From G963664115 sp965263045 (lineage in GTDB: Bacteria > Acidobacteriota > Terriglobia > 20CM-2-55-15): a stretch of DNA of 64,000 nucleotides. The notes below the pieces were generated by a model. The model was not told the origin of the DNA and searched no databases. It was given only the letters and a program-made list of their open reading frames with translations. Shown here piece after piece: positions 34,250-43,444 of this stretch; the first letter of the stretch is position 1, and every line of letters starts with the position of its first letter. Both the position numbers and the translations under genes were made by a program. The stretch spans positions 4,960,001 through 5,024,000 of the forward strand of contig CBDHGK010000041.1 in the NCBI GenBank assembly GCA_965263045.1, in the 5' to 3' direction.

Positions 34250-35359
34250 TCAGTCGGTTGGAGCCTCGTACATCTTGCTGAAGCCATTGCGGCTATTGGT
34301 GACCGTGAATGATCCGTCCCGGTTACCCGAGGCCTTGATCCAGTAGGCCGGGCCGTTGTGTGCCGGAGGTGGTGGAACACCCGGACCGCGTCCGGGATTC
34401 GCAATCCCCTGCACGGGCATCGACGTCAGTGGCTGGTCGATGTCGTTGGCGATGAACAGTCCGGGGACTGTGTGCTCCTGGCCGCTCAAGACTGAAAAGT
34501 GGATTTGCCAGAGATCTTCCAGGCCGGGAGCCGAATGCAATACCCGCATGGCCTCGGGTTGCCCGCCCTTGCGCGTACCGTTGTTGACGATTCCGACACG
34601 GGGGGCGATGGCGTTGACGAGGACGGGGGCATTCGAAGTGGGTTGTCCGTGGTGAGAAACGACGAAGAGGTCGACCGTCCCGATCGGGTTATCCGGGCAC
34701 ATGAGATCAAATTCAGTATTCACCGTCAGGTCACCGAGGTGAAGGGTTCTAAACGCACCAAAGGTAACCAGAACACCGACGGACTGGGCGTTCTCGCCGG
34801 TGTCTTCCGCCTGACGGGTGAACGCGCCACAATACGGGTTGGGGCCGGTCGGTGTGAGGGGGCCTTCAATCACCCGTCCTCCCGATGCGAGGACATTGAC
34901 GGCGAGGCCGTTTATGGCGATCGTGTCTCCCGGTTGAACTACGGTATGTTCTGCACCATTCCGGAGTGCGGGGTAAGTTTCCAGAAATGCGTCGGTAGCA
35001 GGGTTTGGCTGTACGCTGGGTCCGTGGTCGATGAAGTTGCGGATCGGAACACGGGAGGCCAGTTCGGTCATTCCGCCAAAATGATCGCCGTGCCAGTGCG
35101 TTGTGATCAGGTGATCGATGGCGTCGAGGCCCGCGTCTTCGATGGCTGCCATGATCCGACCCGCATCCCGATCGGCCGCAGTCCCGCCGTTTCCGGTGTC
35201 GATCAAAAGCGATTCTCCGGAAGGTGCAACAAAAAGCGTCGCATTACCTCCTTCCACGTCAACAACGTAGATATCGAGAGTGTCGCCCGCAGGCGTCTGG
35301 CCTCCGGTTCCGGAAACAGCCAACAGGAGAGCCATGACGGTCGAAAATGAAGTGCGCAT
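34250..35359 (-). CDS. Secreted metallo-beta-lactamase-fold hydrolase (ComEC-type)
   Basis: 369 residues with a signal peptide (FSTVMALLLAVSGTGG). The metal motif TTHWHGDHFGG near residue 90 is the HxHxDH box. LHLGDLT and VSHHGQPTSNAPVL match the ComEC/Rec2-like branch of the family, which acts on nucleic acids or phosphoesters in characterised members. The C-terminal 60 residues (YWIKASGNRDGSFTVTNSRN) form a small beta-domain also found in other secreted hydrolases. The upstream 351 bp hold no gene. Confidence 0.85.
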   Translation of the reverse strand: MRTSFSTVMALLLAVSGTGGQTPAGDTLDIYVVDVEGGNATLFVAPSGESLLIDTGNGGTAADRDAGRIMAAIEDAGLDAIDHLITTHWHGDHFGGMTELASRVPIRNFIDHGPSVQPNPATDAFLETYPALRNGAEHTVVQPGDTIAINGLAVNVLASGGRVIEGPLTPTGPNPYCGAFTRQAEDTGENAQSVGVLVTFGAFRTLHLGDLTVNTEFDLMCPDNPIGTVDLFVVSHHGQPTSNAPVLVNAIAPRVGIVNNGTRKGGQPEAMRVLHSAPGLEDLWQIHFSVLSGQEHTVPGLFIANDIDQPLTSMPVQGIANPGRGPGVPPPPAHNGPAYWIKASGNRDGSFTVTNSRNGFSKMYEAPTD

Positions 35360-35710
35360 GGTGGAGCTACCTCTGTGTATCCTCAGTTCGGAACCATGGT
35401 ACGCCCCGAAAAGGGCCGCTTGCCAGCAAAAGAATCAGGAATCGGTCCGCTTTTCTCAGGGTGGAAAATTATCAAAAGTGGGCCGTCGGGCCACACCCGA
35501 TGGATCGGGGTTGATTCGGAACGGTGATGCAGAGACGTCGCGAAACGACGGCCAGACACCCGGACGATTGAAGGGTTTTCGGAGGCGACAAAACGTTTTC
35601 GTCTATGCGGCTTCTGGGAGTATGATGACCCAGCGCTTATTCACGAGCAGGCGACAATGTTCGAATTGTGGCCTGTTGTTGCCTGGGAGCAACCACCAGA
35701 AAGGGTAAAC
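35360..35710. other. Divergent intergenic region, no gene seen
   Basis: 351 bp between the metallo-hydrolase and cytochrome genes. I see no recognisable gene, hairpin or operator. Both promoters should be here. Confidence 0.4.
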
Positions 35711-36067
35711 ATGAAACGTATAGCAATCGTGGCCGCCAGTCTACTGGTCCTCATCGCGATCCTTGTGATTCCGGCCTCGTCCATGCAGCGGGGCGGGGGT
35801 CAGGGACCCACGAACCTTCAGGTTCTGCCAGAGGGAGCCCCCGTCGGTATGATCATGCGCAACATCAGGGACGCTTTGGGCGTGGACTGTGCGTTTTGTC
35901 ACGTCGATGGAGACCGTGCGTCGGACGACATTGATAAGAAAGTGATCGCCCGCCAGATGATGCGGATGATGCAGACGATCAACGCTGACTTAGAAATGAC
36001 GGTCGACACCCGAATCAACTGCGCAACGTGCCATCAGGGCACGGCGACCCGATCGATGCAGTTTTGA
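35711..36067 (+). CDS. Small membrane-anchored di-haem-type cytochrome c
   Basis: 118 residues from ATG 35711, at the start of a hydrophobic signal/anchor (MKRIAIVAASLLVLIAILVI). Two haem motifs are visible, CAFCH near residue 60 and CATCH near 107. PTNLQVLPEGAPVGMIMRNI and ALGVDCAFCHVDGDRASDD are typical of the short cytochromes resembling the photosynthetic reaction-centre cytochrome c subunit that are numerous in Acidobacteriota. Methionines in RQMMRMMQTI may be axial ligands. Its partner is unknown. Confidence 0.85.
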   Translation: MKRIAIVAASLLVLIAILVIPASSMQRGGGQGPTNLQVLPEGAPVGMIMRNIRDALGVDCAFCHVDGDRASDDIDKKVIARQMMRMMQTINADLEMTVDTRINCATCHQGTATRSMQF

Positions 36068-36546
36068 CGGGCGAGGGGATTTCCATAAATCCTGAGCCAG
36101 CAGAGTAGTCCCGGTTCAGGCGAGCAATTTCAAGGTCGTGGCCCTGGTTTTTCCGGACGGCTCTTCTCGGACCGACGGTCTGGGAACCGGGGTTTCGCAC
36201 TGAAAGTGCGTCCCAACTGAGCGCGGTCTGCCTCCGGCTTCCCGTAATTCAACAGCTCCAGTATGATTCGCTGCGGATATCTGCTGGGCAGACGTCCGTC
36301 AAACTTCAGTCTTTGAAGGGATCGCCCGATCCGAGCCCGGACACAGGCAGGAATTGGTCCGCGTACGACTGGATCGTTAGAAATCCGATCTCTTGATCGC
36401 CGTCAGCCGGCCGCCCGCGGAATGTGCGTTTCCGGCAATCGTACTGCACAGAAAGCCTCCCGGCGGGACCTCATTGGCCGATTCGGGAGGCTTCATTTTT
36501 GCCGCTTTATTGCCTCTTCGTCTGCTTGCCTAGTGTGTCCAGCTAG
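36068..36546. other. Intergenic stretch after the cytochrome gene
   Basis: 479 bp without a supported gene. A terminator-like hairpin is listed separately at 36453-36500. The remainder shows no clear signal. Confidence 0.45.
36453..36500 (+). terminator. Terminator-like hairpin
   Basis: AAGCCTCCCG and CGGGAGGCTT form a 10-bp perfect stem with a 21-nt loop, followed by CATTTTT. It lies almost 400 bp after the cytochrome gene, so an intervening unrecognised transcript is possible. Confidence 0.6.
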
Positions 36547-36760
36547 CCCGAATTTCTCACCAGTTCGGGGGCCCGGGTTTCTCACAGCAAATAAGCCTTA
36601 CCAGGCGGGAGATCTGGGAGATCTGGGACGGACACCTAATTCGGTCCGTCAACACACTGTGACTTGTGCTGAGCTCGAGAATTAGGTGTCCGTCCCAGAT
36701 CTCCGTCCCAGATCTCGGGCTCCAATCAACGTTGCCGCTCAACTGGTGAGAAACCCGGAG
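36547..36760. mobile_element. CTAG-flanked MITE-like element adjoining IS1380
   Basis: A 214-bp segment bounded by CTAG at 36543-36546 and 36761-36764. Its ends are inverted: CCCGAATTTCTCACCAGTT on the left and CTCCGGGTTTCTCACCAGTT on the right, sharing TTTCTCACCAGTT. It has no coding capacity and carries a family-1 palindrome. The right CTAG is shared with the IS1380 element that begins at 36765. Confidence 0.5.
36618..36703. repeat. Dispersed palindromic repeat, family 1, copy D
   Basis: Arms 36618-36642 and 36679-36703. GATCTGGGAC on the left and GTCCCAGATC on the right carry a paired C-to-T and G-to-A change relative to copies A and C, keeping the stem intact. Partial arm duplications flank it (GGGAGATCTGG on the left, CGTCCCAGATCTC on the right). 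Confidence 0.9.
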
Positions 36761-36764
36761 CTAG

Positions 36765-38501
36765 CCCGCATGGATCACCAAGCGACGCTTGATCGCGATT
36801 TTGCATGAAAGACTCATCGGCGGACGCGAGATGGGGTGTGGGGGAGGGTCTTCGGGTGAAGCGAGAAGGTTTTGGCGACATGAAAAGGGGATTTTCGTGC
36901 TCGAGAGAGCGTGGTTGGCCGCAATCAGACACACCTCGGCTCGGACTGGATAATCAAATCGAATTCAGGGACGAAGCGGGAGCGTCGGCGTCAGCATCGC
37001 AGTGGCATCGCCTGTAGGTTGCGCACAACGGCGGTGAAGACTTCGGCGTAGGGACAGGCTTCAGCCATCGACACCCAGACGTTGCGGACCGTGAACCGGA
37101 TTCGGGCACCGATCTTGAGCAGCTTCAGCCGGATCGTGCCGCATTGAGCCCGCGCCAGTTCGGTATTGTGGAGTCCGAGTCGGCGCAGTGCATGCATGAT
37201 CATGTAGGCGGCCGAAGACAGATAGAGTCGGAGTTGATTGGCGCGCATGGTGGACGCGCTGGTGCGGTCGGCAAACAGATCCAGTTGTTGCTCTTTGATC
37301 CGGTTCTCAATGTCGCCGCGCGCACAGTAGAGATCCTCGTATAGCGCACGGGCCTCCCAACGTTCTGGTGACAGCGATGTGACGATGAATCGGGGATTGG
37401 CGCCCTTGCCCAGAACCTCCGCCTTGCCCACGACGCGCCGTTGTTGGCTCCAACTGTCTCGTGTGCGATAGCGGAAGTCCTTAAATACCCGTGCCGATTG
37501 ACCGGTGGATTCGAACTCCGATTTCGCCTGAGCCATGGCTTCAGCGATATCCTTCTTGAGTCGCTCGTTCTTGGCCAATCCCACCACGTAATCCACCTGA
37601 TGGGATTCACACCAGGTCAGTAAGTCATCTCTGCAGAAGCCGGAGTCTCCACGGACGATGATCGACACATCCGGCCAGCTCTTCCGGATCTGTCCGATGA
37701 TGCGGGTCAGTTCCTCAACCGATCCGGCCGCGCCATCGATATTGGAGCGCCGTAATCGGGCGCACAGCAGATGCTCACCCGAGAAGATGTACAACGGCAG
37801 ATAACAGTAGTTGCCGTAGTAGCCATGAAAGAATCGTCCCTCTTGTTGCCCGTGGATCGGATCGTCGGTGGCATCCAGGTCCAGAATGATTTCTTCAGGC
37901 GCCGATTCAAAGGCTGCGATGAAGGCATCGACCATCCAGCGGTCGACCTGGTCCGTATCCATCGCAATCTTCTTGTATCGCTCCTCCCCGCCGACTTCAG
38001 CCCCAGTCAACTCCAGCCGATTCAGTGTGCACTTGGCCGCCAGAGCCTTTCCCCGGTCGCTGGCCTGCCGTCGGTTGCCTCCCAGCGGATCGGCCTTATC
38101 CACCGCCACGGCCAGCATCGGATCGGTGCGTAGTTGGTCGTGATCGTTCAGGTCTTCATATCCCAGACACAGGCCATACACCCGTTGCCCAATCAATTCT
38201 TTCACCGTGTGCTCGATCAATCGCGGGTCCCGGTGATCGGCGAAACATTCGGCCAGTCCATCGATCAACCCGGTCCGTTTTTCGACCTCCCGCAACAGCA
38301 GGACACCCGCGTCGGAAGTGATCTTCCCTCCGTCGAATCGAGCCTTCACTTTTCGTTGATTAAGTCCGTGAAATTCAAACGTGGTTTGGTTACACTCTGT
38401 CGTCATAAGGGCCGCCTTTGTTTGGTGTCTGAAACGTTCTTGTCAAACGCTTTATGCCAAACAGGGCGGCCTTTTCTGGTCCATCTCGTGATCTATACGG
38501 G
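36765..38501 (-). mobile_element. IS1380-family element 1
   Basis: The ends CCCGCATGGATCACCA and CCCGTATAGATCACGA are inverted, with most positions matching, and CTAG (36761-36764, 38502-38505) flanks both sides. CTAG target duplications also flank the other IS1380 element here. The right CTAG supplies the stop codon of the neighbouring lectin-like gene. Confidence 0.88.
36991..38406 (-). CDS. IS1380-family transposase (element 1)
   Basis: 471 residues. The N-terminal LNQRKVKARFDGGKITSDAG and LLREVEKRTGLIDGLAECF are typical of IS1380. DDE-type residues are in EIILDLDATDDPIHG and SIIVRGDSGFCRDDLL, and YCARGDIENRIKEQQLDLF near the C-terminus holds the final acidic residue. Full length and unbroken, so potentially active. 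Confidence 0.95.
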   Translation of the reverse strand: MTTECNQTTFEFHGLNQRKVKARFDGGKITSDAGVLLLREVEKRTGLIDGLAECFADHRDPRLIEHTVKELIGQRVYGLCLGYEDLNDHDQLRTDPMLAVAVDKADPLGGNRRQASDRGKALAAKCTLNRLELTGAEVGGEERYKKIAMDTDQVDRWMVDAFIAAFESAPEEIILDLDATDDPIHGQQEGRFFHGYYGNYCYLPLYIFSGEHLLCARLRRSNIDGAAGSVEELTRIIGQIRKSWPDVSIIVRGDSGFCRDDLLTWCESHQVDYVVGLAKNERLKKDIAEAMAQAKSEFESTGQSARVFKDFRYRTRDSWSQQRRVVGKAEVLGKGANPRFIVTSLSPERWEARALYEDLYCARGDIENRIKEQQLDLFADRTSASTMRANQLRLYLSSAAYMIMHALRRLGLHNTELARAQCGTIRLKLLKIGARIRFTVRNVWVSMAEACPYAEVFTAVVRNLQAMPLRC

Positions 38502-39164
38502 CTAGTCAGCCGCGAAACAATACAGCAGTCCGGCACCGCCGGTGCCCACGAAACCTTCCGCGTTGCAGCCGACTGTGGGATGTGCGGCATTCCACGGCGA
38601 GTAGCCAACGCTTCCGCCCCGATCCACATGGCCAATCATTGCACTGTGTTCCGGATCGTTGCTTGTCCAGTTGTTGCACGTCAGTGCGTGTCCGTCGAAG
38701 TTGAGCAGGTCCATCAACGCATACGGCCAGGCCGTTCCATCGGGCCTGGAGCCGGTCAGAACATCGTGGCGGTTTGGCTGGCCAGGCTCGTTCACCATGT
38801 CGCCTTGTTCGGTGAGTGCCGTCGTTGCATTGATATTCGCGTTGTCGGAGTGCAGGTCCTCGATGTCGCGGGCGATCATGACGCCCTCGCTGTTGTACCA
38901 CGGACCCGAGCCGATGCGGTCCCGGGCGTTGATTGTCAGTGCCGGATGGGTGAGGCTCAGGTAGGCACGCCACGTCTTGTCTCCCTCGCCTTCATTGGTT
39001 GCCAGTTCCTGGCAATGCGTATCTGCGCCGCGCAACCCGCCGAAGTCGCCGCCGTCGGGGCCACCGACGCTGGTGACGAAGAAACTCATGTCCTGGGCGT
39101 TCGCGGTTGTGGCGGACACGGCCGCAAGCACGACGATGACAGTAATGAAATAATATTTGTTCAT
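38502..39164 (-). CDS. Secreted lectin-like protein (endostatin/DUF1554-like fold)
   Basis: 220 residues from ATG 39164, with GGAGAA upstream. The signal peptide is YYFITVIVVLAAVSATTANA. The mature domain has GLRGADTHCQELATNEG, KTWRAYLSLTHPALTINARD, RIGSGPWYNSEGVMIARDIE, CNNWTSNDPEHSAMIGHVDR and GTGGAGLLYCFAAD. This is a recurrent secreted family related to endostatin-like C-type-lectin folds; its ligand is unknown. The paired cysteines suggest disulfides. IS1380 inserted at the CTAG that contains its TAG stop, so the protein is intact. Confidence 0.7.
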   Translation of the reverse strand: MNKYYFITVIVVLAAVSATTANAQDMSFFVTSVGGPDGGDFGGLRGADTHCQELATNEGEGDKTWRAYLSLTHPALTINARDRIGSGPWYNSEGVMIARDIEDLHSDNANINATTALTEQGDMVNEPGQPNRHDVLTGSRPDGTAWPYALMDLLNFDGHALTCNNWTSNDPEHSAMIGHVDRGGSVGYSPWNAAHPTVGCNAEGFVGTGGAGLLYCFAAD

Positions 39165-39416
39165 ATTCAGTTCTCCTTGTCCATATATTGTCCAGCCGCG
39201 AGCGCTTCGGGCTCTGTTGCTTGTCACGGCTACTTCCATCAGACCGATAAAGCAGGGCGGAGGAAATGTTATCTAAAGGAAACACCGCCGTCAATGACCG
39301 AGCGTCAGGGTAAGTGGCCCTCGGGACCACCCAGTTGCGGGCCCGGTCAAGAATTGGGGACAACGCGTGCACTTCAGGTCTAAGCTCTTGAACCCAAAAG
39401 CTCAATTCGGCTAAAA

Positions 39417-39443
39417 TTAGCACTCGCCATATTGGAGTGCTAA
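39417..39443 (+). promoter_or_regulatory. CIRCE operator (HrcA binding site) upstream of groEL
   Basis: TTAGCACTC, 9 nt, GAGTGCTAA is a perfect CIRCE inverted repeat, 58 bp before the groEL start. In other bacteria HrcA binds it and represses chaperone genes until heat shock. Confidence 0.97.
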
Positions 39444-39501
39444 CTTACGGTGCTCATCTTTTATAGCAGTAATCAATCGTCGAGGTGAAGGAGGAGTATC
39501 T

Positions 39502-41139
39502 ATGCCTGCGAAAGAAATATTGCTTCGCGACGAAGCTCGAAAGAGAATCCTGAATGGTGTCCGCGCGCTCACCGATGCCGTCAAGGTGACGCTCGGACCC
39601 CGCGGTCGTAATGTCGTTCTTCAGCGGAGCTACGGAGCTCCCAGCATCACGAAGGACGGAGTCACGGTGGCGAAGGACATCGAACTCGAAGACCGTTACG
39701 AAAACATGGGCGTGCAGATGCTGCGTGAAGTTGCTGCGAAAACGAACGACGAAGTCGGTGACGGCACAACGACGGCTGCTGTGCTTGCCGAGGCCATTTA
39801 TCGAACCGGCCTGAAGAATGTTGCTGCCGGCTCGAATCCAATGGATCTCAAACGCGGCGTCGAAATCGCCGTGGAGACAGTCGTTGGAGAGCTCCAGAAG
39901 GCGTCCAAGCCTGTGAAGGTTCACACGGAGCAGGAGCAGGTTGCCACGATTTCGGCCAACGGCGACGCCCGAATTGGCGAATTGATTGTTGAAGCCATGA
40001 AGCAGGTGGGTGTCGACGGCGTGATCACGGTGGAAGAAGCCAAATCGACGGAGACCGAGCTGGAAGTGGTTGAAGGCATGCAGTGGGATCGCGGTTATCT
40101 TTCGGCTTACTTCGTCACCCATGAGGATCGGCTTGAGGCGGTCCTCGAGAACCCGTACATTTATGTGCGCGAAAAGAAGGTATCGGCGATGAACGATATC
40201 ATTCCCGTGTTGGAACTGGCCTCGGGCGATGGGCGGTCTTTGTTGGTGGTTGCTGAAGATATTGACGGGGAAGCTCTGGCAACGATGGTCGTCAACAAGC
40301 TTCGGGGAACGCTGCAATGCGCCGCGGTCAAAGCCCCAGCTTTCGGCGACCGCCGGAACGCAATCCTGGGAGACATCGCCGTTCTGACCGGAGGCCGGTT
40401 CATGACCGACGATCTCGGTATATCCATAGACAGCATCGGCGTGGCAGACCTTGGCGAAGCGAAGCGGGTTGTCGTGGACAAAGACAATACGACGATCATT
40501 GAGGGCAAGGGTACGCGAGGCGCGATCGAAGGCCGTGTACAGGAAATCCGGTCCCAGATCGAACAGACCGATTCCGATTACGACCGGGAGAAACTGCAGG
40601 AGCGATTGGCGCGGCTGACCGGCGGTGTCGCCGTAATCCGCGTGGGCGCCCATACGGAAACGGAAATGAAGGAACTGAAGGCCCGTGTCGAAGATGCACT
40701 GAATGCGACCCGCGCCGCGGCTGAAGAAGGCATTGTTCCCGGTGGGGGTACGGCCCTGTTGCGGACACAGGCATCCGTTCTCGCAAAATCCGAAACCCTG
40801 TCCGGCGATCTCAAAACCGGAGTGCTGATCGTCGCCAGTGCGCTGGAGGCTCCGCTCCGCATGATTGCCGTCAACGCCGGGTTGGAAGGCGCCATTGTGC
40901 TCGGACGGGTGCGTGCGGAGCGGTCGCCGCAGGTTGGTTTTAACGCAGAGACCGAGAACTATGAAGACCTGGTTGCGTCCGGCGTTATCGACCCGACGAA
41001 GGTCGTCCGCGTCGCGCTGCAAAACGCGGCATCGGTGGCCGGCTTGCTGTTGACGACTGAAGCGGCAATCGCCGAACTGCCTGAGGATGCCCCGCCCATG
41101 CCTGCGGACGGTCATGATCATGGCGGTGATTTCGGATAG
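39502..41139 (+). CDS. groEL: Chaperonin GroEL (Hsp60)
   Basis: 545 residues, standard length. VKVTLGPRGRNVVLQRSYG, KDGVTVAKDIELEDRYENMG, the ATP-binding NDEVGDGTTTAAVLAEAI, and AAAEEGIVPGGGTALLR are canonical. GGAGGAG precedes the ATG. It forms the 14-mer folding chamber that needs GroES as lid. No groES gene lies upstream or downstream, so this is a solitary groEL served by a co-chaperonin encoded elsewhere. The C-terminus is PPMPADGHDHGGDFG, histidine-containing rather than the usual GGM tail. Control by HrcA is indicated by the CIRCE site. Confidence 0.97.
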   Translation: MPAKEILLRDEARKRILNGVRALTDAVKVTLGPRGRNVVLQRSYGAPSITKDGVTVAKDIELEDRYENMGVQMLREVAAKTNDEVGDGTTTAAVLAEAIYRTGLKNVAAGSNPMDLKRGVEIAVETVVGELQKASKPVKVHTEQEQVATISANGDARIGELIVEAMKQVGVDGVITVEEAKSTETELEVVEGMQWDRGYLSAYFVTHEDRLEAVLENPYIYVREKKVSAMNDIIPVLELASGDGRSLLVVAEDIDGEALATMVVNKLRGTLQCAAVKAPAFGDRRNAILGDIAVLTGGRFMTDDLGISIDSIGVADLGEAKRVVVDKDNTTIIEGKGTRGAIEGRVQEIRSQIEQTDSDYDREKLQERLARLTGGVAVIRVGAHTETEMKELKARVEDALNATRAAAEEGIVPGGGTALLRTQASVLAKSETLSGDLKTGVLIVASALEAPLRMIAVNAGLEGAIVLGRVRAERSPQVGFNAETENYEDLVASGVIDPTKVVRVALQNAASVAGLLLTTEAAIAELPEDAPPMPADGHDHGGDFG

Positions 41140-41166
41140 TCCGGGTGCTCGCAAAACCGGTCAAGG

Positions 41167-41199
41167 AAGCGGCGGTCCAACAGACCGCCGCTTTTTTTT
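41167..41199 (+). terminator. Terminator of groEL
   Basis: AAGCGGCGGTC and GACCGCCGCTT form an 11-bp stem with the loop CAACA, followed by a run of T. It ends 15 bp before the next gene. Confidence 0.93.
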
Positions 41200-41213
41200 G
41201 TTATGGTGGCAGA

Positions 41214-41891
41214 ATGAAATCCAGAGTCATTCGGAGGATCGAACGGGCCGACCGGGATGTTGCGAAGAAACTTGGTGACTATGGAGTGGCGACGGTCCAT
41301 GAAGCGCAGGGCCGGACCGGGCTGATGAAGCCCTACATGCGCCCTATCTACCCCACGGCCAGGGTGGGAGGGACCGCGGTGACCGCGCTGTGTCAGCCCG
41401 GAGACAACATCATGATCCATGCTGCGCTCGACGTGGTCCAACCCGGCGATGTTCTCGTAGTGGCTCTTCTGGCTGATTCTACAGATGGTATGTTCGGGGA
41501 CTTGCTCGCCCTCTCCTGCCAGGTTCACGGCGTGCTGGGTCTGATCATTGACGCCGGTGTTCGGGACACGACCGATCTGGCGGCAATGAATTTCCCAGTG
41601 TGGTCGCGGGCGATCCACTCCCAGGGCACCGTAAAGGCCACCGCGGGGTCAGTAAACGTGGATGTGGTCTGTGCGGGAGTATGTGTGCGGCCCGGCGACG
41701 TCGTTGTCGGCGACAACGACGGTGTTGTCGTTGTCCCCCGAGAAACAGCCGAAGAAACCTGCCAGAAGTCCGAAGAGCGCATTGCCAAAGAGAAGGTAAC
41801 CCGGGAGCGGCTGCGAGGCGGTGAACTGGGTTTGGATTTTCACGGATTGCGGGAGAAGTTGCACGGGCTGGGAGTCGAGTTTGAAGATTAG
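41214..41891 (+). CDS. ligK: 4-carboxy-4-hydroxy-2-oxoadipate aldolase-like protein (RraA superfamily, LigK-type)
   Basis: 225 residues from ATG 41214. GVATVHEAQGRTGLMKPYMRP, ALCQPGDNIMIHAALDVVQP, LLALSCQVHGVLGLIIDAGV and PVWSRAIHSQGTVKATAGSV match the HMG/CHA aldolase branch of the RraA fold; the Arg-Asp pair of the active site lies in IIDAGVRD. LigK splits the product of the protocatechuate 4,5-cleavage pathway into pyruvate and oxaloacetate. The fused dioxygenase gene follows after 176 bp, and ligC lies further downstream, which supports this assignment over a plain RraA regulator. Confidence 0.82.
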   Translation: MKSRVIRRIERADRDVAKKLGDYGVATVHEAQGRTGLMKPYMRPIYPTARVGGTAVTALCQPGDNIMIHAALDVVQPGDVLVVALLADSTDGMFGDLLALSCQVHGVLGLIIDAGVRDTTDLAAMNFPVWSRAIHSQGTVKATAGSVNVDVVCAGVCVRPGDVVVGDNDGVVVVPRETAEETCQKSEERIAKEKVTRERLRGGELGLDFHGLREKLHGLGVEFED

Positions 41892-42067
41892 TGGCCTGTA
41901 CCACCCGAATCGGGGCCAGCGCCGATGGGGGTTGTCGGCGAAATCTTCGTTGCGAACCGTCGTCGATGTAAAGACATCGCCTTCCGTCCTGCGCGTTGAC
42001 CCCGAATGCCCGTTCTGCGGCGTGGGGCCGCGTGGCCCGACGTGCCGGTCGGATATGAGGAATAAAT

Positions 42068-43237
42068 ATGGGTGAGATCGTTGCGGCGATGGCGACCTGT
42101 CATGCGCCCTACCTGCTGTCTGGATCTCCCGAAGAAAGAGACAGCGATCTGGCGGTGACCGCGGCCGCAATGCGGGAGCTGGGGACGATCCTCGATGAGA
42201 CCAAGCCGGATGTCCTCCTCTTTATGGGGAGCGACCATCTGGAGACTTTCTCCATGACCTGCCTCCCGACTTTCGCGATTGTCGCCGGGAGTACGGCCAC
42301 AGCCGAATACGCGGGTCACGAATTCGAGCGCCCCATTCACCGGGCGCTTGCAGAACACCTGCTCGATCAGCTCGTCCGCTCCGGTTTCGACATGACCTAC
42401 TCCGAGGACGCGCTTCTCGGGCATACGTATGCGGTTCCTTTTGACCTTATCCTGGCGGGCCGGGAGATACCGGTGGTTCCGTTTCACACGAATGTATACC
42501 TGCCGCCCCTCCCCAGTCCGCGCCGGTGTGCGGCGCTGGGTCGGAGAGTTGCCGAAATCATGGCGTCCCGTCCAGAACGGGTTGCGATTCTGGCGAGCGG
42601 TGGCATGTCGCACTTTCCGGGAACCGAGCGCTATCCGGAACCGGACTACGACTTTGACTACTGGTTGCTGGGCGAGCTGGAAAAGGGCAATACGGATGCG
42701 TTGCTCGATATGACGGTCGAACAACTCGACGAAGTCGGTAATACGGAGTTGCTCAACTGGGCTGTGATGTTTGGCGCGATCGGCCATCGGCCGGCCGAAT
42801 TGCTTCAGTACACACCGACCTGGCATCACGGTCATGCGATGGTGCTCTTTATCCCCGAAAGGGAAAAAACGCCTTCGAATATTAAGAAAGTATCCGCTTA
42901 TGAATATAAGAACCAGGGGTTCGAGTTCTACGCCCATCCGGAGGCCGCGGCCTACAAGCTGAATAAGCTCCTTTACGAGGTCCGCACGGAAGCCCGGATG
43001 CGGTCGCGGGTGATCGACGATTTCGACGGCGTCACCGCAGAGCGGGGACTGACCTCTGAGGAAAAGAAGGCGGCGGAGGCGCTGCTCGACGTTCAGGAGG
43101 CCGGGTCCGTCAGTGACTATTGCCGGCCGCTGGTCAAGGCCGGGGTGCATCCCCTGCAGGCGCTGATGGCCTTGCACGTGATCTATGTCGATCATCGCCG
43201 GCGACGGGAAGCGGCTGAAAACGTCTCCGACGGGTAA
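42068..43237 (+). CDS. Extradiol dioxygenase: fused LigB-LigA-like protocatechuate/gallate 4,5-dioxygenase
   Basis: 389 residues preceded by GAGGAATAAAT. Residues 1-280 match the class III LigB catalytic subunit: ATCHAPYL (His12) and GSDHLETFSM (His57) hold iron-ligand histidines, with LASGGMSHFPGTERY and TPTWHHGHAMVLFIP further on. Residues about 300-385 resemble the small LigA subunit (LNKLLYEVRTEARMRSRVID, AGVHPLQALMALHVIYVDHR). Fusion of both subunits is known from gallate dioxygenases such as DesB, so gallate, protocatechuate or a methylated relative may be the substrate. It should open the ring next to the hydroxyls using Fe(II) and O2. Confidence 0.85.
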   Translation: MGEIVAAMATCHAPYLLSGSPEERDSDLAVTAAAMRELGTILDETKPDVLLFMGSDHLETFSMTCLPTFAIVAGSTATAEYAGHEFERPIHRALAEHLLDQLVRSGFDMTYSEDALLGHTYAVPFDLILAGREIPVVPFHTNVYLPPLPSPRRCAALGRRVAEIMASRPERVAILASGGMSHFPGTERYPEPDYDFDYWLLGELEKGNTDALLDMTVEQLDEVGNTELLNWAVMFGAIGHRPAELLQYTPTWHHGHAMVLFIPEREKTPSNIKKVSAYEYKNQGFEFYAHPEAAAYKLNKLLYEVRTEARMRSRVIDDFDGVTAERGLTSEEKKAAEALLDVQEAGSVSDYCRPLVKAGVHPLQALMALHVIYVDHRRRREAAENVSDG

Positions 43238-43321
43238 ACGGAATCTCTCAACGAAGGGCCCGTGTGAGCAGTTTCAGGCTCTGCTGGAACAGCTATCCAC
43301 TGCGGTTGCGATGACGTCGCA

Positions 43322-43366
43322 GGCGATATGCCTTTGGCGGTGCGGGATATCGCCAATCCGTTATAT
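43322..43366 (+). repeat. Right half of an attC-like recombination site upstream of the GNAT cassette
   Basis: GGCGATAT (43322-43329) and ATATCGCC (43347-43354) form a perfect 8-bp arm, followed by the core-like GTTATAT at 43360. The GNAT start codon lies 15 bp beyond, the usual distance in integron cassettes. The left core was not found, so the site is partial or decayed. Confidence 0.45.
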
Positions 43367-43444
43367 GGCCATCACAGTCCATGCAACTTGACTTCGAGCT
43401 GGGGGTGATTCGTGCTTGGTCACTCACGGACAAGGCCGACCTAG

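Noticed and set aside
33037..34404. 455-residue version of SerC
   Set aside because: The extra N-terminal 96 residues are non-homologous; the GTG at 34116 with AGGAA upstream gives the normal length.
39454..41154. 566-residue open frame antisense to groEL
   Set aside because: It mirrors the strongly codon-biased groEL frame and resembles no protein family.
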